64,000 nucleotides of DNA from Pollenia angustigena (lineage: Eukaryota > Arthropoda > Insecta > Diptera > Polleniidae), in contig OV884056.1 of assembly GCA_930367215.1 (NCBI GenBank), positions 54,560,308-54,624,307 of the forward strand. The letters are read 5' to 3'. Within the stretch, counting starts at the first letter, position 1. Each line of letters starts with the position of its first letter. The position numbers and the translations under genes are program-made. The notes under the pieces are model-generated. The model saw only the letters and a program-made list of their open reading frames with translations, ran no database searches and had not been told where the DNA came from. Below, one piece after another: positions 23,697-35,771 of this stretch.

Positions 23697-23700
23697 TTAA

Positions 23701-24315
23701 GGTGCATGTAGACGACATGTTTTTTAACATCTGACTTGTCAACTTTTCAAGTCACATGTAATTGTGCATGTCTGTCAAAATGACTGTTTTACAGAAGGTT
23801 TATAATATTCGGTCACAAACGTACATGTAATTTGCTTTTGACATTGTCTCTGTTTTTTTCCCATAGTTGTTACAAAAACCAAAATAAAAATGCCGCCACG
23901 AAAGTTTGTATTAACGCCGTTAAATAATTTAGCCATCTTAACATATTTTTCTTTTAATTCAAAGATACCAATTTAGGATATAATAATGAAACGGGTTTTT
24001 ATATATATAATTACATAAATTCTATTCAATGGTGCGATGATTATATATATTTCAGTATTGTAAAATATTAACTTCAGTCGGCTAATGATTCCGTCAATAG
24101 TGGACGCCGCTGCCATTTTCTTCACGGCATAGATTTCTGATGTCAGATGGTTTGTCAGAAGAAAATAGAGCACGCTCTAATTGAAATTTTGTCAGATGAC
24201 TTTGCATCTGACTTCTACAGAAGCACAGTTTAAAAGGTAACACACGACATGTATGTATTTTGCAGTGGGAAATTTGACATGTCAGATGACAAAAACATGT
24301 CGTGTACGGTCGCCT
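23701..24315. mobile_element. TTAA-flanked piggyBac-type element
   Basis: TTAA at 23697-23700 and 24316-24319 flanks ends that pair over about 45 bp with mismatches, sharing ACGACATGTTTTT and ATCTGAC. Additional ACATGT motifs recur internally. No transposase frame was found. Confidence 0.7.
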
Positions 24316-24520
24316 TTAAGCGACATAATTTTCAATATTAGTTTTTTTTTAATAAATGACATACATATATTTTCTTTTTTGAAATGTAATGAAAAAAACC
24401 TTCTTTAAAATTGTTTTTTTGTCGTGTTTTTTTGCGGTAAGGGCTTGATATGTCTTTGACAGTAATAACCAGGGAAACCAGAAATATGCTCTAAAAAATT
24501 CAACACACACAATATTCAAC

Positions 24521-25447
24521 CAGGCTTGTCAGATCGATTTTTACCTTTTTCGCCAAATTCAATGTCAAAAATCGCCAAAATCGCCAAAGCCTTTATTTTT
24601 AACTTTTTGACAATAAAATATAGATGATTTAAATTATTAAAAATATTTTTTATAAATCTTAAAAAATAAATTTGTTCCAAGTCGCTAAAATCCGCCAAAA
24701 ATTTAAAAAAAGTCGCCATAATATATATTCTTTGATCTTCTTTTTTGAAATACATTGTAAGTGAATTAAATTTTTTTAACGAAAGTACAAAAGAAGTGCA
24801 TCATGTAGTATTAACATTCATTTACAAATTTATAACTCGTAACACCGCGTCAAGAACTGCATTATTTAAAATGGAACGTACCTGACGTGTCCTAATAGCT
24901 ATAACCTTTTCGCCAAAACTGATTTAAATAAGATGGAATATCATCCAATTACAAAGGGTAATTTTGTCCATTGTGTTTTATAAACATCCTAAAGTACATA
25001 ACGATTCATTAATATCTTTAATAACAACGAATTTTTTTTGTGATAATAATTTGCCACATTTTATAATGGAGAAATGTTCGTAAACTTGAAATTGGTGTAT
25101 TCATGCTTTAATTCTTTTTTAAATATGAAAAATAATTTTCTCCTGGATTTTCAATATATTCATCAGCCATTTCAAAATAACATACTTTAGTTTCAAATAC
25201 ATACTGACTATAAAAGCCTAAAATGTCATACATAAAAAATACTAGAATAAAAATAATATAATTTTTTCGTATCAAATTTAACGAGTTTTTAAACAAATGC
25301 ATGGCTCACCAAAAATAGCCAACAAAATCGCCAACTATTTTAAAATATCGCCAAAAAATCGCCATGTCGCCAAATCGAAAATTAGGTCGCCAATCAAGTT
25401 TGAAAATCGCCACGTTTGGCGAGAAATCGCCAGATCTGACAACGCTG
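24521..25447. mobile_element. hAT-type element related to 416-2279
   Basis: Ends CAGGCTTGTCAGATC and, inward from the right, CAGCGTTGTCAGATC have the identical 8-bp TSD TATTCAAC (24513-24520, 25448-25455). The arms repeat AAAATCGCCAAA. The right end shares CACGTTTGGCGAGAAATCGC with the element at 416-2279. Short minus-strand frames at 24516-24755 and 25108-25302 are unrecognised. Confidence 0.88.
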
Positions 25448-25488
25448 TATTCAACAATTAAATAACAAAGCCCATTTTAGGTTTAAAT

Positions 25489-26038
25489 CAGTGTTCAAAA
25501 ATAAACAGTACATTATTTAACGTTCGGCTCACACACCCAGAAACGATATCTGTTTTTTTAGTGATTGTGTAGACATACACAACTCTTAACACCGTTCTTA
25601 ACTATTTCCAAGAAATAACCGAACATTATATAATGAAGAACCGAACATTATGTATTCGTTAAAAAACAGTACAATTGTAGTGATACTGTAGACAAACATT
25701 ATATTTTAATGTTCTATAATGTTTTTTTCGTGTGTGTATTTTGTTTTTGTAAAAACTGTTTGGTTTTTTTTTTGCCAGCTAAAAGGGACGAACATTAACG
25801 AGCCGAACCGAACACATTGCAGTTTGTGGATTTTCCAAAAAAACCGAACGGAATTAAATGTTCACATCTTTTGTTGAATTTGATAAAAACAGTAATATTT
25901 TTGTGTTCGGAAGATGACAAACAGGAAAACGTTATTTTTTTAATGTTTTTCTACACAAACACTTAGCGTTTGTGTTTTCCACAAATCTACCGAACCGAAC
26001 ATTAAGAAACGGTATTTAGTGTTTATTTTCGAACACTG
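25489..26038. mobile_element. hAT-type element, uninterrupted copy
   Basis: CAGTGTTCAAAAATAAACAG at the left and TTTATTTTCGAACACTG at the right are flanked by the identical 8-bp TSD GTTTAAAT (25481-25488, 26039-26046). It aligns with 11857-12691 but lacks the MITE there. The subterminal motif CGAACATTA repeats several times. Confidence 0.9.
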
Positions 26039-26059
26039 GTTTAAATTCATATATGAAAT

Positions 26060-26540
26060 AGATGTTTGCGCCGAATATCATCTAGATATTAACATCCATA
26101 TGGAATTTTGTCTTAAAGGAATTTTAGATACGGTCGCTTAATTGTTAAAAAATATTAAGATTTAAAAGGAAGTTAAAGCTATTTAAGAATGGGAGCTTTG
26201 AGCAAATGTGAACCGATTCGAAAGTAATTTAATTTGCAGTAAAATATTTTTGGGACGAATTAAATTTAAATACCATCATAATTAGATAATTAGAAAGAGT
26301 CTAATTTGGATGTGAAATTATAGACCGATTCTCCCCACTCACCACGAAGTCTAACGTCCATATTTGGTCAATTTATATACAAAATTGGAACTTGTACTTT
26401 GCGCACAAGGCTAACATGGACAGACAACCATCCAGACGGACGGTAGACATCGTTAGATCAGTTTTAAAAGTGATTCTAAGTCGATCGGAATACTAAAATA
26501 TTGGTCTAGATACAAATCGCATAACATTTATACTTAACGA
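26060..26540. repeat. Dispersed non-coding repeat
   Basis: Contains blocks such as GAAATTATAGACCGATT and GACGGACGG, resembling 48530-48890 (AAATTATGGACCGATTT) and 61380-62150. The short frames are incidental. This is probably the interior of an older element whose ends I cannot place. Confidence 0.45.
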
Positions 26541-27199
26541 AAACCTGCTTTGTCTTACAATTTTAAATAAAAATGAAATGTAGATGTCGAAATTGAAGTA
26601 ACAGATTTTCGAAAAAATTAAGCTTACTTGCTGCGAAAGCTATTGTAGGCATCTGCAAAAATGGATAATGTATCAAAATATGCGCTATAAACCTAAAATA
26701 TGCTGCAAAAAGGCTCTTTTAACTAAATAATGCAAAAAAATTCTGCAAACGATAAAATATGCAAAAATATGCACCAAGAAATCGATGTCAAAATTCATCA
26801 AAAGCTCTAAAACGGATAAATATATTGTTTCTGCCTTCGTTGCTCGCACAAGGAAAAACATGCAATTGCATATTTTTGGTTTCCCTCGTAATAACTAATA
26901 GTTAATTATAACTGAACTTTGTTAAATTAACCGTTAATCATATTTTTGTATTTCTTTTATTGTTAGGAAATTAATAAACTATTTTTTTAAAATAATAAAA
27001 AAAATGTTAAAATTTATATTAAAAAACCTAAAAATTTTATTATAAATTTTATTTTTAAGAACCTTAATTGTAAAAAATAACAAAAAAAAAATTAAATTTG
27101 GTGCAACAAAAAAAAATTTAAAATGATTTTGGTCATATGGGACACTTTTTCTAGCATTGCTGACCGCATGTCACAAAAAACACGTACAATGTTGTCCTC
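26541..27199. other. Unassigned AT-rich stretch
   Basis: Repeated AAAATATGC motifs lie near 26680-26770. No coding motif was seen. Confidence 0.4.
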
Positions 27200-27291
27200 C
27201 CAGGCGGCAAATATTCTCCATTGACCGTAACGCAAGCGCCGATTTAATTTTCGAAGAAATCAGTTCTGATTATGCCACCAGCGTGTAGAAC
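27200..27291 (-). pseudogene. DD41D-type mariner transposase fragment
   Basis: On the minus strand a frame reads HAGGIIRTDFFEN, a stop, then VTVNGEYL. This matches the same region of the 50.5-kb mariner copy (GGIIRP..., TVNGERY). Only this internal piece is recognisable, directly upstream of the MITE at 27415. Confidence 0.6.
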
Positions 27292-27607
27292 GAAAACGCA
27301 TCAAATAGCATTTTTCTAGATGTAAGAATGGAGTCAGTAGGTTCTAATGTGGATTGGTATTTTCTTTTGTTTATTTAACATCCCAGTAAGGCAAGAATGA
27401 GCATCATTCCTGCAGCCGTATTCTGTAATTCGCTTAGCTAAAGCTAAATCTCGATCGCTAAAATGCCTTAGAGAATACAAAATTTAAAAATTTTAGCGAT
27501 GACACTAAAAGCTGAAATTGCTACGATTTGAATTTTAATGGCATTGCCAAATTTTGCAATGCACTTTATAGTATTTGCACTCGTAGCCAAAAATCGATAA
27601 ATTACCT

Positions 27608-29012
27608 TTAGACCAATGCACAGTTGTATAACTGCTCTTACGGATGTTGTTGAGGAAATAAGGGGTAATTTGGATAACGGAGATATTTCGTTTTTAGTCT
27701 TGCTGGATCATTCTAAAGCGTTTGATACTGTTGACCATGACATACTTTGCCTTAAACTGGTTAAAATGTTTAGATTTTCTTCTTTGGCTGTGAAATTGAT
27801 GTATACCTATTTGACTAATAGGTGGCAATGCGTCTCAAATTTGGGGACTATTTCGAAACCCCTGCGAGTTGTCAGAGGTGTCCCTCAAGGCTCGATACTT
27901 GGACCACTATTATATTCAATTTACTCCAATGATATACCAAAACAAATTAAATATTCAAAAGTTCAAATGTACGCGGATGATATTCAAATTTACCTGAAAA
28001 GTTCCAAGTATTGTATTAACACTACAGTAAATGAACTAAATTACGATCTAAACCAAATTTTTATCTGGGCATCGGCTAATGGATTACGCCTTAATCCTAA
28101 TAAATCAAAATGTGTAATTATCACCAAAAAATCTGTTAAAATTGATGTTGAAAATAACGTAATTCTGGGAGATACTAAAATTGAAGTAGTAAACACGGTC
28201 AGAAATCTTGGAGTTGTCTTTAACAGCACACTTACCTGGTCTGACCACATTACCCAGGCATGTGGTAGAGTGTACAGTATGCTGCGGAATTTGTGGACTG
28301 TACAGTACTTTACACCACCCAAAGTAAGACTTTTGCTGGCTAAAACTTATCTTCTACCTACACTTCTTTATGCATCGGAGATATTTTCTGGATGTAACTT
28401 AAAAGACTTCATGAGGCTTAAAACGACATTTAATAACATTGTACGCTATATTTATAGTCTAAAAAAATTTGAGCACGTATCTCAATACTCCTGTCGTGTG
28501 ATCAACGTTAGCTTCGAAGACTATCTGAAATTAAAAAACCTTTTGTTCTTACACAAAATTATAACTACAATGAAACCAAAATATCTATTTGACCGTCTAC
28601 AGTTCATGAGGTCCTCGAGAGTAAACAGCCTAGTCCAACTTCGACATCGTGATGCAGCGTCTGAGAAACAATTTTATATATATTCAATACGTCTCTGGAA
28701 CCAACTTCCTGTATATTTACAACATTCAACCAACGCAACTAAATTTAAAAATAACTTATAGCATTCGAAATAATTAACTTAATTTAAAATTCAAATATTT
28801 ATGTACTCTAATTAAGTTTTCTATTAATTATAATTATTGATTTAATTTTCTATTATTACTATATCTGCTAAATTATTTTATATATTAAGACACCTAAATA
28901 TGTTAAAACTAACTTCTCTGATTCTAATACTCTAATTATAAGATAATGTATCTTGTTGTATTAGAAAATCACTTAATAAATAAATAAATAAATAAAATAA
29001 ATAAATAAATAT
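27608..29012 (+). mobile_element. 5'-truncated non-LTR retrotransposon (LINE)
   Basis: It starts abruptly inside the reverse transcriptase domain at a CTTTAGA shared with the interrupted MITE, runs through a long open frame (27616-28761) and an AT-rich 3' region, and ends in a (TAAA)n tail at about 28974-29012. Truncation at the 5' side and a simple-repeat tail fit target-primed reverse transcription. A clear TSD was not resolved because of tail-like sequence at the junction. Confidence 0.85.
27616..28761 (+). CDS. Reverse transcriptase of a non-LTR retrotransposon, partial
   Basis: A 381-codon open frame, unbroken to its stop. Visible motifs in order: LLDHSKAFDTVDHD (residues about 29-42, first catalytic Asp), RGVPQGSILGP (87-97) and YADD (119-122, the catalytic Asp pair). 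The C-terminal domain ends with a RLWNQLPVYL block. The protein copies element RNA into DNA at the insertion site. The N-terminal endonuclease and the start of the RT are missing, so the first ATG is just the first Met after truncation. The domain pattern suggests a CR1/L2-like clade rather than classical Jockey, but this is tentative. Absence of stops suggests a fairly recent insertion. Confidence 0.9.
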   Translation: MHSCITALTDVVEEIRGNLDNGDISFLVLLDHSKAFDTVDHDILCLKLVKMFRFSSLAVKLMYTYLTNRWQCVSNLGTISKPLRVVRGVPQGSILGPLLYSIYSNDIPKQIKYSKVQMYADDIQIYLKSSKYCINTTVNELNYDLNQIFIWASANGLRLNPNKSKCVIITKKSVKIDVENNVILGDTKIEVVNTVRNLGVVFNSTLTWSDHITQACGRVYSMLRNLWTVQYFTPPKVRLLLAKTYLLPTLLYASEIFSGCNLKDFMRLKTTFNNIVRYIYSLKKFEHVSQYSCRVINVSFEDYLKLKNLLFLHKIITTMKPKYLFDRLQFMRSSRVNSLVQLRHRDAASEKQFYIYSIRLWNQLPVYLQHSTNATKFKNNL

Positions 29013-29159
29013 TTTAGGTGTAGCGAATTACTGAATACGGCTGCAGAACACAATTTTGCGATTAAAATAAACATTTTCAAAGTAAATTTTTGTTACATAT
29101 ATGGAAAAATAACTCTGAACTCCTAATTTTTTTTTAACCAATAGGAAAATTGTGACAAA

Positions 29160-29866
29160 TTATAAACATACTGACTTTTACCCGTGTCTTCGTTCATGTG
29201 AAAATTAGAGCAAGTTTTAATAAAAAAGGCTTATCCTATAAAAAAAAACTTTAAAGAAATTATATGCAGTTTTCTACATTTGTACTTGTACAAAATTTTT
29301 GAGCACTCGACATTCAACTGTCGAAAGTACCAAAGTACAAATTATTTCTCCGTTTTTACCACTTTAAAAGGTCCCCTATAGATGACATTATATGAATTAT
29401 TATGTTTCGCTTCCACATACACAAAGTTGTGGGCACTCGATACACTTGAGCAAGCAACATAGTAAGGGTTCCGACAAGTAAGGGTTCTCTAAATATGTAT
29501 ATTTCGTCCACTGGACCATATGTTATCTGTATACCAAATTTAACAAAACGAAAAAAAGTACCAAAAGTACTAATTTTTACGTTTTTACATCTTTAAAATT
29601 ACCCTATATTTTCATGTGGGCCATATGCAATCTCTACACCAAGTTTTTCAAAAAGCTAAAAAGTACTAAAGGTAAAAAAAAAGGATTACCAAGAGTACCA
29701 GCCTTTTCTCATTTTAGACCCCCAGAAAGTAGACTGAATGTTAATATAGGCTATAATCTGTATGTATATTAAGTTTATCGAAAAGAGAAAAGTACCAATT
29801 TTATCCCGTTTTTACCGCTTAATTGATTGCGTCGCAAATTAACAAACATACAAACTTTATAATACA
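29160..29866 (-). other. Probable Helitron-like fragment with AAAGTACCA repeats
   Basis: Repeated AAGTACC/AAAAGTACTA and CGTTTTTAC motifs, plus an ACAAACATACAAACTTT stretch at 29843-29859, resemble the interior and 5' region of minus-strand Helitrons. It directly abuts the well-defined Helitron at 29867. Its own far end is not resolved. Confidence 0.35.
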
Positions 29867-30387
29867 CTAGCTTAACCCGGTGCGCTTCGCTACACTGCTT
29901 TCCACCTTTGCTTTAATAGTTTTTCAGTTGAGATATATTTAATATATGCATCCTATGAAAGGTTCCCCCCCCCCTGCGCCTACCCGCTTTATTTGTATTT
30001 CCAAAAGTGTAGTATACCATAAGAGTGACTTCTACAAAGTTTGAACATTCTCACTATTACAGTTCTTAAGATATGCGATATTAAACATTGGCGTCCTATA
30101 GGGGTACCACTTCCCCTGCTGCTATATTATTTCAATTTTGGAACTCAGAAGGTCCTACTACCAAGAGTTCAACAAAATGAGTGCAGCGGCTCTTAAGATA
30201 TGCGATACTTAATATTGGCATCCTATGGGGGGTTCCAATTCCCCTGCCCCTTTCGATAAGTAGCCTATTTTATTTTAAGGGGTCACGTGATGTTACTGTA
30301 AAAATATCAAGAAAATCGGTTCAGTAGTTTAGTAGTCTATAAGCCTACAAACAAACAAACTTTTTCATTTTTATATACATATATAGA
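29867..30387 (-). mobile_element. Helitron (non-autonomous)
   Basis: On the minus strand it begins TCTATATATGTATATAAAAA after A and ends GGGTTAAGCTAG before T, matching the A^T insertion, TC start and CTRR end of Helitrons. An imperfect hairpin (GTGTAGCGAAGCGCAC) precedes the end. The interior repeats CTTAAGATATGCGATA and CCCCTGC blocks in two or three units. No Rep/helicase is present. Confidence 0.8.
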
Positions 30388-33115
30388 TTTTAAACTTCTC
30401 GGATTCTCCCTTAACGGATACCTTCCTTAAGCGGATACCTTTCGACGGAAAGTTTTGTCTATAAAAAAAAAAAAATAAAAGCAAAATGTATTGAGTAAGA
30501 GAGAATTCGAATACAAAATCTGACAAGCAGTCGGTAAATGTTTTTTTTTTCTAAACCAGTTTAGAAACTTATGTATTATGTATCATCAAACCAGAGATGT
30601 ATTTTAACAGCATATAGTGAAGGTGGTAACATTTTTATACAATTACAAAAGCAACAAAAATAAACTCAGGAAATTTTCATGCTGTTTTTGTAAAAATTGC
30701 AAAACTGCAACCATCTGCTTTTTTCTTATTATTTTTGATTAACTTATACCATCCGTGTAAACATGAAATTTACTTATAACAGACTTTTATTTTATTATTT
30801 TTTTTTAACACGGAGAGAATTCATATTATTTTGATTCGACAAAGTCGTAATACTACCGTGTAAACTAACCTTTAACAAAAGCAAACATTGAGTTCTTTTA
30901 GGAATACATCCCATTTGTACGGACATACATATTTCCATGGTCCCTTCGGTATCTTGCCATAAGATAGAGATTCAATTGTATTTCTCCTTAGTTCTATCAA
31001 AATTGATAAAATTTTAAGAAAGCGTAAATACGTGCCAAGTTACAATTCTAATCCTTGTTTTCATGCCAAAGTCTTTATCTTAAGGTCGGGTTTAATGGTT
31101 TCGGTTTCAATAATCTGAGGGGTTGGGTTTACCAACAAAAATAACTATACCATTTATTCAATTACATATATTTAATATTTAAGTCTGCCCACCAAAATCT
31201 ATTAATTTAATTATATTTTTGTTCTTAAAAATAATCCCTACTCTATTTCCTTTTTATTCCTTCACAAGGTTACCTCTAACCATCACTAAGACACTCGAAA
31301 AAATTTATTAATTTAGTTCACTCAACAACAAAACTCCATGAATATTTTAGTGTCAACCAATAAAAATGTCTTGAAGCAAAAAACAAAAAAAAAACAACAA
31401 TTTATCTTATTAAAATCTAATTAGCAAAAATGTAATACGAAGGCAGGCAGTCATTTAGTCAGTATCTAAAAAATGCAGCAACGACTAATTGCAAATGATA
31501 ATTGAGATATTGGTTAATGATAATAACAATAAAAGCAGAAAAAAGCATTAACTACGAGACATCGGCACTAAAAAGGCAAACGGAAAATAACGAGAGATTA
31601 AAAGAAAAACGCAATACGCCAACTTAAGAGTTTGTTGTTGTTGTTGTTACGTTTTGTATACAACATCATATTGTATTAAGAAAAGGTACTTTTTGTTTAA
31701 AACGTACTTATGTTGGAGAAATGAACTTCTTTTTTAAAAAAATTAACTGACTAGCTAACGGACCAACCTACTTTTCTAAGCAAAAATGCACTTTTGTTGG
31801 AAAAATTTTTTCTTTGTTTAATCTTTCGGGTACTTTTTGTTGAAACAAATATTTTTGCCTAAAAAGGTTCGTTTTAATTTAAATTTATTTAAGAAAAGGT
31901 TTTTTTTTCTATTCAAGCAGTTTAATTTTTTTTAAAAATGTTTTTTTTTCAAAAAATTTTCACTTTAAACGACAACTTTCATTAACACGCACCTTTTTTA
32001 TAAAAAGTACACTTTGTTCCAGAAGATCGTTTTTCTCTTACTTTCTATGCATTTTGTTTTTTAAAAATATTGATTTTCTTTGAAAGTACTTTTTGTAAAA
32101 AGAGACTTTCAACTAGCTTTTCGGTCTAAGACTGACTTTATAAATTTTTCCTTTTTATTTTTCTTTAAGCTCTAAAGCTACCAATAAAATAATACATGCC
32201 ACAAGGCATAAAATATAAACAACGGCAATAGCAACAGCAGCAGCAAAAACAAAAACTGTACGATGTTACAGTGACGTTTGCTAATAATGTGGCATGCCCC
32301 AAGGAGCTGACGATGTAGTGGTAACAAATAGAAATAGTAGGCCGTTGCTATTTTTATTAGACCGGCAGCTATAGCAGTAACACTGCAACCAACGGTGATT
32401 GCATGCTACTCAGAAGGTTGCAACAACAGTAGTATGAGATTTTTTCTTTCTGTACTCTATTAGCCAATGATGCTTATGAGGAGAGCACCGTCCGCTGCAG
32501 AGGCAGCGGGAGTTTACAAAAAAACTGTATAAAACTAATTACTTATTACAACAACTGACTGTGCGGATAATTACTATATTTTTTTCTCTCTAAATGCTGC
32601 TGCTATTTTCAGTTTTTAGCTTTTTATTTCTTTTCGATTTTTTTTTTTTCTTTTAAATTTAGTTGTGAAAATGATTTTAATTTGTTTTTTTTTTTACTAA
32701 ATTTGTTCCCCTCTATTTGATTTTGTGTTGTTTAACACAATTTTTTTTTTTTTTTTCATTTCTTACCACCAACAATAACAATAAAAAATAAAAAAACTTG
32801 CTGCTGCACTCTTTGACAACTCGGAAATGTTATTTGTTGCATTTGATTGAGCACCCGACACTAACGGCATAAAAAAAACAACAACGTTTTGAAAAACAAA
32901 AACAAAAAAAAAATCATTCAACCAACAACTTTATGCGAACAACTGCTTTAACATTTGCTGCAACAACAACCACAACAACATTTAAAGCAGCTACTACAAC
33001 AACTTCAACATCAGCAATAATTGTAATTTGAAGACAGCAATGACCATGTTGGTTGACTGTTGTTAGAAGCGGTGTTTGTTGCAAGTTGTTGTTGTTCTTG
33101 TGTAGTATTTTACGT
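30388..33115. other. Unassigned stretch with simple repeats
   Basis: GTT-triplets near 31630, repeated GTACTTTTTGT motifs across 31680-32100, CAGCAG triplets near 32235 and CAACAACAAC near 32940-33005. The 97-codon minus-strand frame at 32914-33207 is a product of these triplets. It may include host sequence, but no exon is demonstrable. Confidence 0.4.
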
Positions 33116-33119
33116 TTAA

Positions 33120-33625
33120 AGCCTAGTACTCTGTTCAAATTTGTGAAAAATGTTGAGCAACATTGATTATTCCACACGAAAATTTTGGCATTTATCAATG
33201 TTACCAATCGTGCGAGTTTGTATAATTTGACGTTTTTATTCCTTCAAAGTATGCTACATTGTTTCATGTATGTAAACAAACGCCACATGTATTTTACTAA
33301 AATTATTTTTTTTTAATAAAAAATTTAATAAAAAAAGTAAATACGGCTAAAAAACTGTTACCGATTGTGTTATTTTAATTTTTTATTTCTTTTTTAAATA
33401 TTAAGTTCATAGTTTTTTGCTTTTGCTTAAAATTCCACGTGAAATAAAGGCAGCTTACATTATTTCGCAGTTGTAAAAAAAATGTTGCCAGAAACATTTC
33501 GGTACTTTTTCACAAAATAAACAGAGTACAACTCCATCAACATTATTTCATGATTATTCCGCACAAGTTTTTTTCATATGCATTTTGACAGCATTTCACG
33601 TGAAATGTTGAACAGAGTACCAGGC
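33120..33625. mobile_element. TTAA-flanked inverted-repeat element
   Basis: Left AGCCTAGTACTCTGTTCAA pairs with TTGAACAGAGTACCAGGC at the right, with TTAA at 33116-33119 and 33626-33629. A CACGTGAAAT motif occurs in both orientations inside. It fits a piggyBac-type non-autonomous element. Confidence 0.6.
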
Positions 33626-33783
33626 TTAAGTTGTAAAAATCTTGTTGCGAATTTTATAGCTTCACTTCACTCTGCGTGATTGCGATTTTAAGTGTGCGGT
33701 CAGTGTGTATGCTAAATTGGAACAGAATTCGAAAAGAATTGATTGTTGGGCGGTTTTCGGTTTCAAAAAAAAAAAACGCCTGG

Positions 33784-33965
33784 GTTCGAGCCCAGATTGA
33801 GTCAAGAATGAAAAAAAAAAAAAATTATCAGTAAATTTTAATTAATTTTCATGTTGTAAAATTCCTTTCTTCATAAAAATAATTTAATGAAAATTAAATT
33901 TGATGAACTTAAGCCTAATTAAAAATATTAAAAATTTGGATTAAAAACCATAAATAGTTCAACAA
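33784..33965 (+). mobile_element. tRNA-derived SINE, copy C (head degraded)
   Basis: GTTCGAGCC (33784-33792) matches the polymerase III B box. The following tail closely matches copies at 48891 and 49405, including AATTTAATGAAAATTAAATT and GATGAACTTAAGCCTAATTA. No A box is visible at the expected distance. Confidence 0.65.
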
Positions 33966-35370
33966 AATAACCACAATACTAATTAAAATTAAAGATTTTG
34001 CAAAATTAATCGATTAGCTCAGCACAATATTCTAAAATCGTCGCGAATATCGATGGTTTTTTTCCGCAACCTCGTTGTTCAAAAACAACTGCTTATCAGG
34101 AGAGACAAAATACTTTTTTTTTACCAAATGAGGGGTATAGATACAAAGACTGCAATGTCACTTTTTTCACAAACGTAACTAATAATACCTCTTAGTTGTA
34201 TTTAATGAATGCTTCCAATTAGTGAATATTGCATTACCAGAAACACTTTTATCCCATAAAAAAAGTATGTTCAAAAATTAAGAATTAATGCAAAAACGGC
34301 AATGTCCATTGAATAATGTCGTTTTTGCAATGATCACAGTTTGTTAAGCTCTTTTCTCTCAACTATTTTCGAAAATGCATGCTATATTTTTATTTTGTTT
34401 CTTTTTTGCAAAACAAAACTAAAAAGAAATTAAAAAATATAACAAATTATTTTTTATATGAAGCAGTTAGTTTTATTGTTCATTAATAACTTTGTCATTA
34501 GTCGTAATTATGGAGCTAAGTTGTTATGAAGTTCCTCCAAATCAATCAAGAAAAAACTAAGCCTTTGTTACGTTAAAGAATTTTATAACTATTGATTTTT
34601 TTTAAGTACTTGCCCATGCTAAAAAAGCAGCAATTTCCATTTGATTAGAACAAACACAGCAATCTCCAATTTTATTATTATAATCGCCAGCAAACCGCTA
34701 TATAGATTTGGTTGAAACTTGCGTCATATCTTCTTCATATTCTTATTTACTGGATAGCAATAAACTTTGAAGCTAGAGGTTTTTACTACTTATTACGAAA
34801 ACTATAAATGTGGACATTGCAGTCTTTGCATCTATACCCCTCAAATATTTGAAACTTTTTGGTATATATTCTTTTATAATCCAAGAATTAGGAAAAATTC
34901 CAATATTCCGCCAAACAAAAAAATTGCAAATATTGCGAAATAAATTAATTATAATGTTGCCAGGCAACTTAACCAGTTTAAGACTTGCCGAAAAAATTTT
35001 AAATACCCTTGAAGCTGACGATTCAATAATAAAGTCGCGTGTGTTCATCTATCTATCTATATATGGCTATTTCCAAAAAAACGTCAACCACAAAAAATGG
35101 AAAAAAAAATTTTTTCTTTTCAAGATTTATTTAGAGAATTTCTTATATTTTTTTAATATATGCGTATAAACTAATTCATTCGAAAAAAAAAGATAAATGG
35201 TAAACGAAGTACTACAACTTTTAGCACATACTTCGTATATTAGAAAATATGCATTTGGAACAACAATACTCTAATCTAAGGCATATTTATGATCTGAATA
35301 TAATTTTTTATTAAGTTTCTTATATAAAGGATTATAAATAGCAACATAAAAAAATTTTAAATCATGGTGG
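33966..35370. other. Unassigned AT-rich stretch
   Basis: Overlapping open frames on both strands at 34773-35169 (91 and 119 codons) have no domain I recognise. The minus-strand frame faintly resembles reverse transcriptase spacing but is not convincing. Confidence 0.35.
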
Positions 35371-35377
35371 AAAAATT

Positions 35378-35765
35378 GTCCCGTTTACAATGTCCCGTTT
35401 ACAATTTCTTTAACAATTAATTTAAAAAAATGCAATTCATATTTTATTTTGAAATCGAAACCATTTTTAGGGCACATTAGTACGCAACATTTTAAAATTA
35501 ATCCCAATAAAATATTGTGTCAGGTTTCGCAGAAATCACTGTTTAAACGGTTACCCCTTAAAACCCACTTCCGTTTTTTGTCCCGTTTACAATCACTGGT
35601 TTTTTGCAATTATCTCGGAAACCACGACAGTAAGCGAAAAATTTCATTTGCGGAAATTAAAGAGCTAATTGAGAGTTAAAAGAATCATTAATTTAAAAAA
35701 TAAAAATCAGGTTGTTTTTTACAGTTTTGTCAATATAAACGTGTGCGAATGTCCCGGTTACAATC
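35378..35765 (+). repeat. Interspersed TGTCCCGTTTACAAT repeats
   Basis: The motif TGTCCCGTTTACAAT or a one-base variant occurs near 35378, 35390, 35579 and 35750, all in the same orientation, in otherwise AT-rich sequence. The function is unknown; it could be subterminal repeats of a decayed element. Confidence 0.5.
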
Positions 35766-35771
35766 TTGGAA

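Larger units (their letters stand above)
27415..29041. mobile_element. MITE with GCCGTATTC ends, split by a retrotransposon
   Basis: The left part (27415 to about 27607) aligns with 45704-45945, including GTAATTCGCTTAGCTA. The matching right end, TAGCGAATTACTGAATACGGC, appears only at 29021-29041. The sequence between is the LINE insertion. Confidence 0.8.

Noticed and set aside
27616..28761. Reverse transcriptase considered as a possible endogenous viral sequence
   Set aside because: The non-LTR RT motif order, 5' truncation and (TAAA)n tail identify a LINE; no LTRs or gag/env-like frames were seen.
32914..33207. 97-codon minus-strand frame with Val/Ala and Asn runs
   Set aside because: It is produced by CAA/GTT triplet repeats and overlaps the left end of a TTAA element.
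34773..35169. Overlapping open frames (91 and 119 codons) on both strands, one with faint reverse-transcriptase-like spacing
   Set aside because: No catalytic motif or family signature is visible, and open frames on both strands are expected by chance in parts of this AT-rich DNA.
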